Source: Streptomyces violaceusniger (GTDB taxonomy: Bacteria; Actinomycetota; Actinomycetes; Streptomycetales; Streptomycetaceae). From it: a stretch of DNA of 64,000 bases. Under the pieces are notes generated by a model, which saw only the letters and a list, made by a program, of their open reading frames with translations, did no database searches and was not told where the DNA came from. Positions 54,039 through 62,297 of the stretch are shown here, one piece after another; positions within the stretch are counted from its first letter, which is position 1, and each line of letters opens with the position of its first letter. Made by a program: the position numbers and the translations under genes. Where the stretch lies: assembly GCA_005405945.1 (NCBI GenBank), contig BJHW01000001.1:6138001-6202000 (forward strand), written 5' to 3'.

Positions 54039-54241
54039 ACCCACCTCATCGGAGAGAACCGCGGCACCGCGGCCCCTCGCTCGTCTGCCCGTTCTAGTAG
54101 GTGCTGAGGGTTGCCAGGCGGCGTACTCGCCGGGGACCGCCAGGCTCAATGCCGTGATTACCGTGGCCGCAGTCCATTCGGCACTGCTGCCGTGGACGAG
54201 CACACATCCCCTCCGCCATCGAAAGTAAGGGGTGAACGACA

Positions 54242-54535
54242 GTGATCACCACAGAACGCCTCCGGCTGCGCCCGCTCACCGACGCCGACACCGACTGGAC
54301 CTTCGCTCGCGCCCATTGGGGGCGAGGCTATGCCACGGAAGCGGCTCAAGTGGTTCTCAGGTGGGGTTTTGGGACTTTGAGGCTCAAGCAGATCACCGCG
54401 ATGATCCATCGCGGCAACACGGCCTCTTTCGCCGTCGCTCAGCGCCTCGGATTCACGCACTTACGCGAGGACACGGTCCTCGGTCGCCCCTGCACCGTCT
54501 ATGCCCTGGCTCGCGACGATCTCTCCTTCCCCTGA
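54242..54535 (+). pseudogene. GNAT acetyltransferase with internal deletion
   Basis: 97 codons from GTG 54242. The start ITTERLRLRPLTDADTD is the usual RimJ/RimL-type N-terminus, but it jumps directly to HWGRGYATEAAQVVLRWGFGTLRLKQITAMIHRGNTASFAVAQRLGF, the acetyl-CoA-binding second half. About 60-70 residues of the central sheet are missing. A normal member has about 170 residues. Confidence 0.7.
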
Positions 54536-54714
54536 ACGACAAGGGGGACGCCGACCGTCGCCTGGCCCCTGGTAGTCGCTGTGCGTAGGCCGCCGCCGGG
54601 TTGCAGTCCCCATTGACGTTACTTGGAGACAACGCGCAACCGTGCTTTCGTGACGGCACGGGTCCGGGATGACGAAGCTGAGCTGGCGCGGTTTTACGTG
54701 AGTGGGGCCGTCTC

Positions 54715-54965
54715 CCAGCGACCCGTACCTCTCCCTTGAGGTGGGAGAGGGAGCAGCTGACGTCGTCCCTCTCGCTGTATCGGGTGGCGTTGGTGACGAG
54801 TTCGCTGATGAGCAGCGTTGCTGTCTCGATGCAGTCGCTGATCCCTGCAGGCGGAGGTGTGTCGCGCTGATGCCGCAGGGAGCAGGCCGCCCCCGACTGC
54901 ACAGCGGGACGGGGTACGGGAATTTCGTGGCGCGGGACACGGTCAGCCAGGGGCGATACGGCTGA
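54715..54965 (-). pseudogene. Fragment of an anti-sigma-type HATPase protein
   Basis: Contains ISDCIETATLLISELVTNATRYSERDDVSCSL, the N-box region of an RsbW-like histidine-kinase ATPase, and then loses similarity. The G-box half is absent. It overlaps the end of the SDR gene by about 20 bp and sits between two other remnants (54242-54535 and the region to 54690, which shows nothing recognisable). Confidence 0.55.
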
Positions 54966-55764
54966 GATGCTCCCAAGATCGGTACAGATCCGATCGGGCC
55001 TGGCCCATCTCCAGGACGTGATCAAAGGACTGGCTGCCGACTATCAGTCGTCGGGGCGGGTCCGGCAGTGCGGCCAGCTTCATGATGACCGGGGCGGCGG
55101 TTTCCGGCTCCGGACCGACGGCGTCGCCCCACATTGCCTCCATTTCGGTGCGCAGGGGCTGATACCGCGGCAGGGGTTCGGTAGTCGTGGTGCCGGCGGT
55201 GAACAGGCCAGTGTTGTAGCCGCCCATCTGTACGTTGGTGACCTTGACGCCGAACCCTTCGACCTCCATCGCAAGGGCCTCGCTGAGCGAGTCCAGCGCG
55301 GCCTTGCCCGCGCCGTAGAAACCGACGGTGGCCATGCCGCCGCCGCTGCCCATCGAGGTGACCTGAAGGAGCCGTCCCCCGCCTTGGGCGCGCAGGTGAG
55401 GAAGGACCGCCTGAGCCACCCATACAGCGCCGAAGAAGTTCACATCCATATGCGCTCGGATCTGCTCCTCCGTGGCTTCCTCCACCATGCCGTAGAGCAT
55501 TCCGCCGGCGTTGTTGACGACAACATCCAGTCTGCCGAACGCAGCTGCCGCCCGCTCCACCCCGTCGAACACGCCCCGACGGTCGGCGACGTCCAGCGAA
55601 AGCGGGACCAGGTGGCCGGGATACTTCTCGGCCAGCTCCTCCAGGGGTTCGACGTTGCGGGCGGCAGCCACTACTCGGTCGCCGCTCGCCAGTGCGGCCT
55701 CGGCGAAAGCTCTGCCCAGGCCGCGGGATGCACCGGTGATGAGCCAGACTCGTGTATGCGTCAC
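54943..55764 (-). CDS. Short-chain dehydrogenase/reductase
   Basis: 273 residues from ATG 55764; intact. TGASRGLGRAFAEAAL (cofactor loop), SLDVADRRGV, VVNNAGGMLYG, catalytic Ser in QVTSMGSGGG and FYGAGKAALDSLSEAL with the Y-x3-K. The C-terminus PPRRLIVGSQSFDHV fits the classical SDR group often encoded opposite a TetR regulator, as here. Confidence 0.9.
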   Translation of the reverse strand: MTHTRVWLITGASRGLGRAFAEAALASGDRVVAAARNVEPLEELAEKYPGHLVPLSLDVADRRGVFDGVERAAAAFGRLDVVVNNAGGMLYGMVEEATEEQIRAHMDVNFFGAVWVAQAVLPHLRAQGGGRLLQVTSMGSGGGMATVGFYGAGKAALDSLSEALAMEVEGFGVKVTNVQMGGYNTGLFTAGTTTTEPLPRYQPLRTEMEAMWGDAVGPEPETAAPVIMKLAALPDPPRRLIVGSQSFDHVLEMGQARSDLYRSWEHLSRIAPG

Positions 55765-55789
55765 AGCACCTCACTCTCAGTAAACAAAA

Positions 55790-55861
55790 CGGTTCGTCTC
55801 GATTCGTCTTAACCTACGGTGTCGCGCCACCTCGGTCAATACGGCCCGTCTCGTTTCGCTT
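55790..55861. promoter_or_regulatory. Paired CGTCTCG elements between SDR and TetR genes
   Basis: Two similar 20-bp elements, CGGTTCGTCTCGATTCG (55790-55806) and CGGCCCGTCTCGTTTCG (55842-55858), each sit near one of the two divergent start codons. They fit operator sites for the TetR protein. Confidence 0.55.
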
Positions 55862-55878
55862 CAGGGTAAGCTGAACGC

Positions 55879-56477
55879 ATGTCCAAGGAGAAGGGCCGGA
55901 CCACTCCCGGCGGAAGGAAAGGTCCCGGCAGGCAATCCTCGCGGCCACCCGCGCCCTGGTCGCAGAGGAGGCATACGAGAGGGTCACGGTCGAGGCCATC
56001 GCTGCCCGGGCCGGCGTCGGCAAGCAGACGATCTATCGGCGGTGGCCGTCGAAGAGCGCGGTCGTCTTCGCCGCCCTGCTGGCTCTGAGTGAGGATGCGG
56101 ACGGGCAGTCGGTCGCGCTGCCGGACACGGGAGATCTCCAGGCCGACCTCAAGTTCGTCATGCGTGCCACGGTGGAGGAGTTCGCCGACCCTGCCTTCGA
56201 CAGGCTCATCCGTGCCGTCAACACTGAGATCGCCAACGACGCCGCACTGGCGGCCGAGTACCGCGAGAAGCTGGCCCTGCCGCTGGAAGAGGCGAAGAAG
56301 GCGCGCTTGCGCAGCGCGCAGGAAGTCGGTCAGCTCGACGCCGACGCCGACCTCGATCTGGTCCTCGAAGTGCTCTACGCTCCCCTCTTCCAGCGGTGGC
56401 TGCACCGCAGCGCTCCGCTGACCGCCGCGTACGCCGACTCACTTGTCGACGTGACCCTCAGAGCTTTCAGCCCCTGA
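55879..56477 (+). CDS. TetR-family regulator (one frameshift)
   Basis: Starts at ATG 55879 with GGGTAAG upstream. After a one-base loss near 55930 the HTH is AILAATRALVAEEAYERVTVEAIAARAGVGKQTIYRRWPSKSAVV; a helical ligand domain follows (FVMRATVEEFADPAFDRLIRAV, LDLVLEVLYAPLFQRWLHRSAPL). Repaired length 200 codons. Divergent from the SDR gene, which it probably represses. Confidence 0.85.
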
Positions 56478-56642
56478 ACAGCGGTGGGTCCACACCCGCA
56501 GAACTCGGCCGGTCGGCTCCTCGCTGTCTTGTGCGCGTTTCCAACAGTGCGCCATATCGTGGCGGCGTGCTTACGACGCGTGAACGGACGGAGCGTACGA
56601 CTCCCCAAGGTCGCCTGGGGTGACTCGTACGCTGCGTACGAG

Positions 56643-56960
56643 TTAAACGATCAAGGGCACGCCGATGATCTCGCTGATCGACTGAACCTTCGACGCGGAC
56701 ACCTTCGCCAGCCGCCGACCGATCACCCCGGGGAGCGCCTGGTGCTTGACCCACTCCGGTGCGTCGAGTCCGACCTCGATGAGGGTGTCACCAGCCCTCG
56801 CCCGTAGTCCCCGAGCGCGACCCGGATGCCCACCGCTTCGGTGTTCGCCGCGGTCGGGCCGAGGTGGGTGCCGTAGGGCGACTCGTCGCGGCCGACGCGG
56901 TAGGCCGCCGCGTGCGCTCGTGAGAGGTACTCGTTCGCGGCCTGCTCACCGAGATCGGCA
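56643..56960 (-). pseudogene. Unidentified C-terminal gene fragment
   Basis: Two frames joined near 56790 read YRVGRDESPYGTHLGPTAANTEAVGIRVALGDYGRG and then LIEVGLDAPEWVKHQALPGVIGRRLAKVSASKVQSI before TAA. It looks like real protein with normal codon use, but I do not recognise the family. It is cut off on its 5' side by the Tn3-like fragment. Confidence 0.4.
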
Positions 56961-57145
56961 AGCTCCTGTCGGTGCGGGCGATCGGGCCGCCGCCGGATCT
57001 GTTCAGCGACGGCGCACCCAAGGTCGTGGCTGGCTGGCGCGGGCCCGGTGGAGTCGACTTCCCGCCTGCGGACGCACCCGGTGCCGCTGCGGGTGACCTT
57101 GCTGGCTGCGCTGCTGCATGAGCGGGAGCTCGATTCACTCAATAG
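56940..57145 (+). pseudogene. Tn3-family transposase fragment
   Basis: EIGKLLSVRAIGPPPDLFSDGAPKVVAGWR, then in the next frame SRLRTHPVPLRVTLLAALLHERE. KVVAGWRAR and the HPVPLRVTLLAALLH stretch are typical of the middle of Tn3/TnpA transposases in actinomycetes. Only about 65 residues remain and no terminal repeats were found. Assignment is from memory of the motif. Confidence 0.45.
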
Positions 57146-57168
57146 TGGATATCCTTCGCTATAGTGGA
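57142..57168. promoter_or_regulatory. ATAGTGGA direct repeats
   Basis: Two identical 8-mers ATAGTGGA (57142-57149 and 57161-57168), 19 bp apart centre to centre, immediately upstream of the XRE-cupin start codon at 57173. TATAGT within the second copy may also serve as a -10. Likely binding site for the XRE-cupin protein itself. Confidence 0.6.
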
Positions 57169-57172
57169 GAAC

Positions 57173-57793
57173 ATGAGTGACGGCAGCACTTTCTCCAGCG
57201 GCCTGTCCATTGCCGAACTAGGGGCCAGGATCCGAGGCGAGCGACGGGCTCGGAGCATCAGCCTGGAACGGCTCGCCAAACTGAGCGGCGTGAGCCAGAG
57301 CATGGTGTCCGAGGTGGAACGCGGCGCGAAGACGCCAAGCGTGCTGGTTCTCGACCGCCTGGCGACCGCACTGGGCACCTCTGTCGCTCGACTGCTGGAC
57401 GAACCGGTGCGCCCGGACGCCGTGGTTCTGGCCAGTGACCGGCAGCAGGTGGTACGGGACCCCGTGGGGTGGGAACGGCGGATCCTTTCCCCGGTCCTGC
57501 CGGACATCGAATTCGAGTTCATGCGCACCACCCTGGAACCGGGCGTGGACGCAGGAGAGTTCTCCCCGCACTCGCCGGGATCGCACGAGTACGTGGCAGT
57601 GGAACAAGGGTGTCTGCGCCTGACCATCGACGGTGTGACCCACCGGCTTCAGGCCGGGGACGCAGCCTATTTCCCCGGCAACCGCCGCCACGCCTTCGCC
57701 AACGACTCTGCCGAAGCGTGCGTGTACTACCTGGCTATGACACTGGCCCCGGCAGTCCCGTTCCACCGCCTGTCGGGAGGGCACGATGCATGA
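57173..57793 (+). CDS. XRE-cupin regulator
   Basis: 206 residues from ATG 57173 (an in-frame GTG at 57164 is possible). N-terminal XRE helix-turn-helix LGARIRGERRARSISLERLAKLSGVSQSMVSEVERGAKTPSVLVLDRLATALG. The C-terminal cupin has EFSPHSPGSHEYVAVEQGCLRLTIDG and LQAGDAAYFPGNRRHAF. Its stop overlaps the decarboxylase start by 8 bp. Cupin-XRE proteins usually sense a small molecule linked to the enzyme encoded with them, here an amino-acid decarboxylase. Confidence 0.9.
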   Translation: MSDGSTFSSGLSIAELGARIRGERRARSISLERLAKLSGVSQSMVSEVERGAKTPSVLVLDRLATALGTSVARLLDEPVRPDAVVLASDRQQVVRDPVGWERRILSPVLPDIEFEFMRTTLEPGVDAGEFSPHSPGSHEYVAVEQGCLRLTIDGVTHRLQAGDAAYFPGNRRHAFANDSAEACVYYLAMTLAPAVPFHRLSGGHDA

Positions 57794-59201
57794 CCTGCGG
57801 GAAGCAGCCCGTTCGGCGGCGGACCTCGCAGCCGAACACCTGGCGGGTGTGCCCGATGGGGCGGTGTGGCGGCCGGTGTCCGAGGCGGACCGCACGTGGC
57901 TCACCCGCCAGCCACTGCCCGCCGACGGCCGCCCGCTGGCGGACCTACTGGACGAGGTGCGTGACCGGATCCTGCCGTATCCCATGGGCAACGGGCATCC
58001 GCGGTTCTTCGGCTGGGTCAACTCCCCGCCGTCCCCGCCGGCGTCCTGGTGGCCCCCTGGCCGCGGCCATGAACCCCAGCTGCGCGGGCGGAGACCACAC
58101 TGGCGTTCTGCTGGAGCGCACCGCCGTGCGGTGGCTGGCGGAGCTGGTGGGATTCCCCCACCCCCCGGCGGCCGGGCTGCTGACCAGCGGAGCCTCCATG
58201 GCCACCATCACGGCACTAGCCACGGCCCGCCACCAGGCGTTCCGCGACCAGGGCCACGACGTGCGCGAGACCGGCCTGTACGGGCATCGCCCGATGGCGC
58301 TCTACGTGTCCGCCGAGGCGCACAGCTGTCTGCGCAAAGCGGCAGAACTTCTCGGCCTGGGCACCCGGTACCTCCGCACCGTCCCGGTCGACTCGGCTTT
58401 CCGCATGGACACCGGCGAGCTGCGCCGTCTGATCGCGGCTGACCAGAGGGCCGGGGTGCGGCCGTTCTTCGTCGCCGCCAGCGCGGGAACGGTCAACACC
58501 GGAGCCGTCGACCCCCTGGACGACATCGCCGCGATCGCTCTCGAGCACCGACTGTGGTTCCACGTCGACGGTGCCTACGGCGCGCTCGGCATCCTCGCCG
58601 ACGACGCCGCCCCCGGTTTTGCCGGACTGGAACGGGCGGACTCTTTGGCTCTGGACCCGCACAAGTGGCTCGGCGTCCCCGTTGATGCCGGCTGCATCCT
58701 CTTCCGCGAACCGGCCGGCCCGCGCGACGCCTTCAGCCTGGTTCCCCCTACCTGCGCGACGAGGACGCCGGGGAGCTGGGCTGGTTCTCCGAGTACGGCA
58801 CCGAACAGACCCGCCCGTTCCGAGCGCTGCGCGTATGGGCCACGATCGCCCACCTCGGCCGGGACGGCATCGTTCACCTGGTACAGCACACCACTGGGCT
58901 CGCGCGCACGCTCGCCGAGTTGATCGAAGCTTCCGACGACTTCGAGCTGCTCGCCCCCGCGGTCACTTCCATCACCGCGTTCCGCCACCGCCCTCCGGAC
59001 CTCGACACAGACCGCGCGGAAGCACTGAACGAGGCGATCCCGGCCGCCGTGCAGCGCCGTGGGCACGCCTTCCTCACCGGCACGCGGATCTCGGGTGCCG
59101 CGGCCCTTCGCGCCTGTGTCCTCCACCCAGGCACCACGAAGGACGACCTGACCGTCCTGCTCGACGAAATCCGAGCCGCGGCGCGGGAGGTCACCACATG
59201 A
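57786..59201 (+). CDS. Group II PLP-dependent decarboxylase (three frameshifts)
   Basis: Starts at ATG 57786, overlapping the regulator gene. Two base losses near 58035-58060 and one near 58745 reconcile the frames (473 codons). Family features: YPMGNGHPRFFGWVNSPPSP, PSCAGGDHTGVLLERTAVRWLAELVGFP, TSGASMATITALATAR, FVAASAGTVNTGAVDPLDD, HVDGAYGALGIL and PLP lysine near residue 293 in ALDPHKWLGVPVD. A second, only distantly similar paralogue of the decarboxylase at 52650. Ends in an ATGA overlap with the HAD gene, so regulator, decarboxylase and HAD form one operon. Confidence 0.8.
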
Positions 59202-59833
59202 GTCCTCGATACCTGGTCGTCGACCTCGGCGGCGTGCTGTTCCACTTCGACCACGCCCATCGCCTGCAACGCCTGGCCGATGTCTTTGCGCTCCCCACAG
59301 ATCGAATCGACGTGTTGCTGTGGCGGTCCGGGTTCAGCGCCGACTGCGATTCGGGCAAGTACCCGCACGCGGCGGAGATCCGGGACCGTATTCGGGCTGC
59401 CACCGGCTTCACCGGCAGCGACGATGACCTCGACGCTGCCTGGTGCAGCGCCTTCCGGCCCGACCACGCCGTTCGGGAGACACTGGAACGCCACCGCGGC
59501 TCCCGTCCCTTGGCGCTGTTCACCAACAACGGCCCGCTGGAGCAGGAGGCGCTGCTTCGGCTGTACTCCACGATGTTCGACTGCTTCGACCACCTGCTGT
59601 TCAGCCACCGCCTCGGCCACCGAAAGCCCGCCCTGGCCGCCTTCGGCGCCGCCGCGAAACAACTGGGCGCCTATTCGGACGACATCCTCTTCATCGATGA
59701 CAGCGCGACCAACACCGACGCAGCACGCGCCGCAGGCTGGACCGCCCTCCACTTCCAGAGCAGTGAGACCATCGAACAAGCCCTGGCCCTCGAATGCAGT
59801 AACGCCACGACACAAGGGGCGCAGGCATGTTGA
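59198..59833 (+). CDS. HAD-like hydrolase
   Basis: 211 residues from ATG 59198 (ATGA overlap). Motif I reads VVDLGGVLF: the nucleophile Asp is present, but the second Asp of DxD is Gly, as in the DxGxV subgroup that includes some dehalogenase-like and YihX-like proteins. Motif II is LALFTNNGPLEQE, motif III Lys in RLGHRKPALAAFGAA, motif IV ILFIDDSATNTDAARAAGW. It may act on a phosphorylated or modified product of the decarboxylase pathway. Its end lies 45 bp before the second tRNA-like repeat. Confidence 0.85.
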   Translation: MSPRYLVVDLGGVLFHFDHAHRLQRLADVFALPTDRIDVLLWRSGFSADCDSGKYPHAAEIRDRIRAATGFTGSDDDLDAAWCSAFRPDHAVRETLERHRGSRPLALFTNNGPLEQEALLRLYSTMFDCFDHLLFSHRLGHRKPALAAFGAAAKQLGAYSDDILFIDDSATNTDAARAAGWTALHFQSSETIEQALALECSNATTQGAQAC

Positions 59834-59877
59834 TCCAACGACCGATTCGTGAGCAAGATCGGTAAGCGAGGGGCGCC

Positions 59878-59938
59878 GGCCTGGGGCTTCTGTCTGGAGC
59901 GGGTGACGGGAATCGAACCAGCGCTCTGAGCTTGGGAA
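59878..59938. repeat. tRNA-Gly 3' fragment (attachment-like site 2)
   Basis: 61 bp matching 61692-61752, including the terminator arm GGCCTGGGGCTTCTG, the CCA end and the tRNA 3' half, with one mismatch at 59920 (A for C in the T arm). Identity stops after CTTGGGAA, and TCACCGGG follows as in site 3. The AbiEii-like gene is truncated at the adjoining side. Confidence 0.85.
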
Positions 59939-59947
59939 TCACCGGGC

Positions 59948-60253
59948 CTATCGAATGTGAAACCGACCCTGACCTGCTAGAACGGGCCGTCTGCCGTGCC
60001 CCGACGCGCCTCGCGAGAGACCGCGCTGCTCGACGGTGTATCCAGCGGTTTCGTAGGCGGTGATAATCCGCTCCGCGGCTTGCTCCATCTCGCGGCTCGC
60101 CCTCTCGAAGGGCGCGAAGAGGTCCACGTCGTCACTGACACGGTTGACGATGTGGTGGGTCTGGACGGCGTAGCCGCCTGCGAGGGCATATCCGTAGTCT
60201 TCGGCGAGCGCGTCCAGGCCGATGCGGATTAGTTGGCGGTGCAGGTCGTCCAC
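59948..60253 (-). pseudogene. AbiEii-like nucleotidyltransferase toxin, 3'-truncated
   Basis: Starts at GTG 60253, sharing a base pair of overlap with the stop codon of the upstream gene (TAGTG). The MNT-fold start is intact: LDALAEDYGYALAGGYAVQTHHIVNRVSDDVDLF, with the G-G and D-x-D nucleotidyltransferase signature. After about 83 residues similarity ends near 60003, where sequence shared with the other att-like flanks begins. About 150-200 C-terminal residues expected for the family are missing. Confidence 0.7.
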
Positions 60254-60581
60254 TAGGCGGCCGCGGTCGTGGCGCCCGGTTCGCGGAGTTCGGGAAAGCG
60301 GGCCTCCCACGCAGCCTTGACCGGGAGGGGAGGAACAGGTCGCGCCACATCTTCCGCAGGGACATCGCGTTCAGATATGCGTTGAGGTCGTCGCGCGTCT
60401 GGGCCTCGCGGATGACTCGCTCGTACATCAGCCGGAAGTCGGCCTCGTCGGCCAGGTCGTAGACGTAGTGCGGTCCCCAGTCGATGTGGCGCGGCAGCGT
60501 GACGCCACCGGTCGTGGGCCCATCCAGCTGGGCGAGCGACTCCGGCAGTAGGTACGGCTTCGCCGCTGCATACCTGCTCAT
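60253..60581 (-). CDS. Partner of AbiEii-like toxin (one frameshift)
   Basis: Starts at ATG 60581. PYLLPESLAQLDGPTTGGVTLPRHIDWGPHYVYDLADEADFRLMYERVIREAQTRDDLNAYLN, then after a one-base loss near 60330 VKAAWEARFPELREP; 110 codons. Resembles small proteins encoded before MNT/AbiEii-type nucleotidyltransferases, where they serve as the antitoxin or target-specific partner. The overlap with the toxin start supports cotranscription. Confidence 0.65.
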
Positions 60582-60725
60582 GGATCCAGCATGCCCGATG
60601 GGGCTGCCGAGTGCATCGACAGTGTGGTTCGGCGCACGGGAGAGTGAACGTGACCGCCGGACCTGCGCGACAGCTATCTGGCACGGAACGGGCACGGTGA
60701 CCATTAAGCGGTCTGGGCTACGAAC

Positions 60726-60752
60726 AAGGCCCAGGTCGCTGACCTGGGCCTT
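60726..60752. terminator. Perfect 12-bp hairpin next to att-like site 3
   Basis: AAGGCCCAGGTC / GACCTGGGCCTT with a 3-nt loop GCT. It occupies the same position relative to the tRNA-like sequence as the tRNA-Gly terminator (61677-61703), so it is either a diverged copy of that terminator or part of the inserted element. Confidence 0.7.
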
Positions 60753-60757
60753 CGTCG

Positions 60758-60801
60758 TGGAGCGGGTGACGGGAATCGAACCCGCGCTCTGAGCTTGGGA
60801 A
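60758..60801. repeat. tRNA-Gly 3' fragment (attachment-like site 3)
   Basis: 44 bp identical to 61709-61752 (CCA end through the 3' side of the anticodon arm, TGGAGCGGGTGACGGG to GAGCTTGGGAA). The flank TCACCGGGACTGGTGGG and CTGACCTGCTGAGATGG follows. Between this site and the intact tRNA lies a 900-bp segment with the intact toxin-antitoxin pair. Confidence 0.9.
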
Positions 60802-60936
60802 TCACCGGGACTGGTGGGCAAACGTGTTCTGACCTGCTGAGATGGTCTACCTGCTGGGGCACGCCAGGGTGCCCCGGGGACCCTGACTGACCGTGGTTCA
60901 CCGCCCGATCGGGCACGCATCGGGCACGGCGCGGCC

Positions 60937-61347
60937 TCATGGCAGGAGCGTCAGCGCGGGCACGTGGAGGGGTTTGATGGCATGGAAGTGGCGATGATCC
61001 AGTGTCGCGACCGTGGGCGCTTTGAGGCGCTCCGCAAGGGCGACTACTGAGGCATCAGCAACACCAAGAGGAAATCCGCGGTACTGCTGCATGAGTTCGG
61101 CCATGCGGGAAAGGTCGTCCCGGGCGGTTGGGGCTTGGACGAGGTCCTCTGCGGCAACGGCCTCGATGAGGTTGATCTCTGCGTCGGGGCTGACGTACTT
61201 GGCGAGCAGGTAGCAGGCTTCGGTGAGCACATACGGCGTGATCAGTAGTTCGCCCGTGTGGGACTCCAGCAGCTCGACACAGCTCTTGTGGTCGGGATCG
61301 TTGCGGTTCAGTAGGGCGACGATGGGGCCGGTGTCAACGATCAGCAT
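60937..61347 (-). CDS. PIN-domain (VapC-type) toxin
   Basis: 136 residues from ATG 61347; intact. LIVDTGPIVALLNRNDPDHKSC (first Asp), TPYVLTEACYLLAKY (Glu), GVADASVVALAERL (Asp) and TLDHRHF near the end supply the acidic quartet of PIN ribonucleases. It overlaps the upstream antitoxin gene by 14 bp. Different in sequence from the damaged PIN copies at 44365 and 50709. Confidence 0.85.
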   Translation of the reverse strand: MLIVDTGPIVALLNRNDPDHKSCVELLESHTGELLITPYVLTEACYLLAKYVSPDAEINLIEAVAAEDLVQAPTARDDLSRMAELMQQYRGFPLGVADASVVALAERLKAPTVATLDHRHFHAIKPLHVPALTLLP

Positions 61348-61555
61348 CGGCCTCGCCGAGCTCCTCGCGAGCGATGTCCTTGGCGCGAGCTCCGAGGTCG
61401 TCCGACGGTCCGTCGAAGCTTCGCAGGACGCGGAAACGGCTCGGCGGGGGCGTCCTCACCAGGCGCAGGGCGTGTCGACGCAGCTCTTCGACCTGCTCGG
61501 GCTCAAGCCGCTCGATGATGTCATGCAGATCGCTGTAGTCATGGGCGGCAGTCAT
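61334..61555 (-). CDS. Antitoxin of the PIN toxin
   Basis: 73 residues from ATG 61555 with GGGAGAG upstream. Helical N-terminus (YSDLHDIIERLEPEQVEELRRHALRLV) and a Ser/Pro/Arg plus acidic C-terminal tail that would wrap the toxin. Overlaps the toxin gene, the usual VapBC order. Close to the tRNA, in the segment nearest the intact attachment site. Confidence 0.75.
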   Translation of the reverse strand: MTAAHDYSDLHDIIERLEPEQVEELRRHALRLVRTPPPSRFRVLRSFDGPSDDLGARAKDIAREELGEADADR

Positions 61556-61676
61556 CAGAAGACTCTCCCTGTCGGCCGTCTCTGCTTCACGATAGCGCTC
61601 GATCGAGGAGACCGCGGGGACCCTGCATCTGGTGCGCATCTGGTGCGAGCCGTCTGGAGGGGGCTGGACAACAAAC

Positions 61677-61703
61677 AAGCCCCGGGCCGCTGGCCTGGGG
61701 CTT
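61677..61703 (-). terminator. tRNA-Gly terminator hairpin
   Basis: AAGCCCC (61677-61683) pairs with GGGGCTT (61697-61703), with inner GGCC pairs, 6 bp beyond the CCA end of the tRNA. Confidence 0.75.
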
Positions 61704-61708
61704 CTGTC

Positions 61709-61782
61709 TGGAGCGGGTGACGGGAATCGAACCCGCGCTCTGAGCTTGGGAAGCTCATGTTCTACCATTAAACTACACCCGC
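61709..61782 (-). tRNA. tRNA-Gly (anticodon CCC), CCA encoded
   Basis: 74 nt cloverleaf on the minus strand. Acceptor GCGGGTG pairs with CACCCGC, followed by discriminator T and encoded CCA. The D arm starts at TAGTTTAATGGTAGA. The anticodon stem GAGC/GCTC encloses the 7-nt loop TTCCCAA. The T arm is CGGGTTCGATTCCCG. It is the intact member of a set of four; partial 3' copies lie at 60758, 59878 and 50401. tRNA 3' ends are standard integration sites of actinomycete integrative elements. Confidence 0.95.
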
Positions 61783-62132
61783 GAGAGGCGCCCGATCTCT
61801 GGCGCCGCATCGTCGGACACTTTACCCCATGGCTGACCCCCGGCGCATTCGTCGTGGGGTCTTCGTGCTGTTCGGGGTTCGGGCGGAGGTCCGGTTGGGG
61901 CGGGTCGGGGTCGGGGCGGGGGTTGGAGTGGGGTGGGGGCGGGGTGTTTTGAGGGGGATTGCTGGGGTTTTGGGGTGGATTTTCGAGGTGTCCTTGGGGT
62001 GGAAGCGGCTGTTGGGGTGCGGGAGTTGGGCGTACGGTGGGGGTGCGGAGTGCCGCGTGGAGCAGGGTGTGGTTGATCCCCTAATGTGGCTTTTGTCGTC
62101 CACGCCGTCCACGTTCTTGGGGAAGGGACTCA
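61783..62132. other. Intergenic region, G-rich on the plus strand
   Basis: 350 bp between the tRNA and the zinc-ribbon gene. 61860-62050 is strongly G-rich (many GGGGT runs) on the plus strand, which could favour G-quadruplex formation. A 110-codon open frame here has no plausible composition or ribosome binding site. The tRNA promoter must lie in the first 60 bp. Confidence 0.5.
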
Positions 62133-62297
62133 ATGGAGCGCACCGTCGTCCGTTGTGCTGAAGGGCATGTGTTCAGCACCTCCTCGTTCCCGATGCAGCA
62201 CCTCACCGTCGACCGCATCGGCCCCGGCCGGTTGCTGCGGTGTCCGCGTTGCGCTCGGCTTCGGCACGCGGTGCCGGTGGGAGCCGATAAGCGGTGA
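62133..62297 (+). CDS. Small zinc-ribbon protein
   Basis: 54 residues from ATG 62133 with GGAAGG upstream. Cys8 and the CxxC of LLRCPRCARLR near residue 38-41, plus His residues (GHVF, QHL), suggest a zinc ribbon. The same kind of very small gene stands just before dcd in other streptomycetes as far as I recall. Function unknown. Confidence 0.65.
   Translation: MERTVVRCAEGHVFSTSSFPMQHLTVDRIGPGRLLRCPRCARLRHAVPVGADKR

Noticed and set aside
61829..62161. 110-codon frame after the tRNA
   Set aside because: It translates a G-rich stretch (Gly/Val/Arg repeats) and overlaps the better supported zinc-ribbon gene at 62133.
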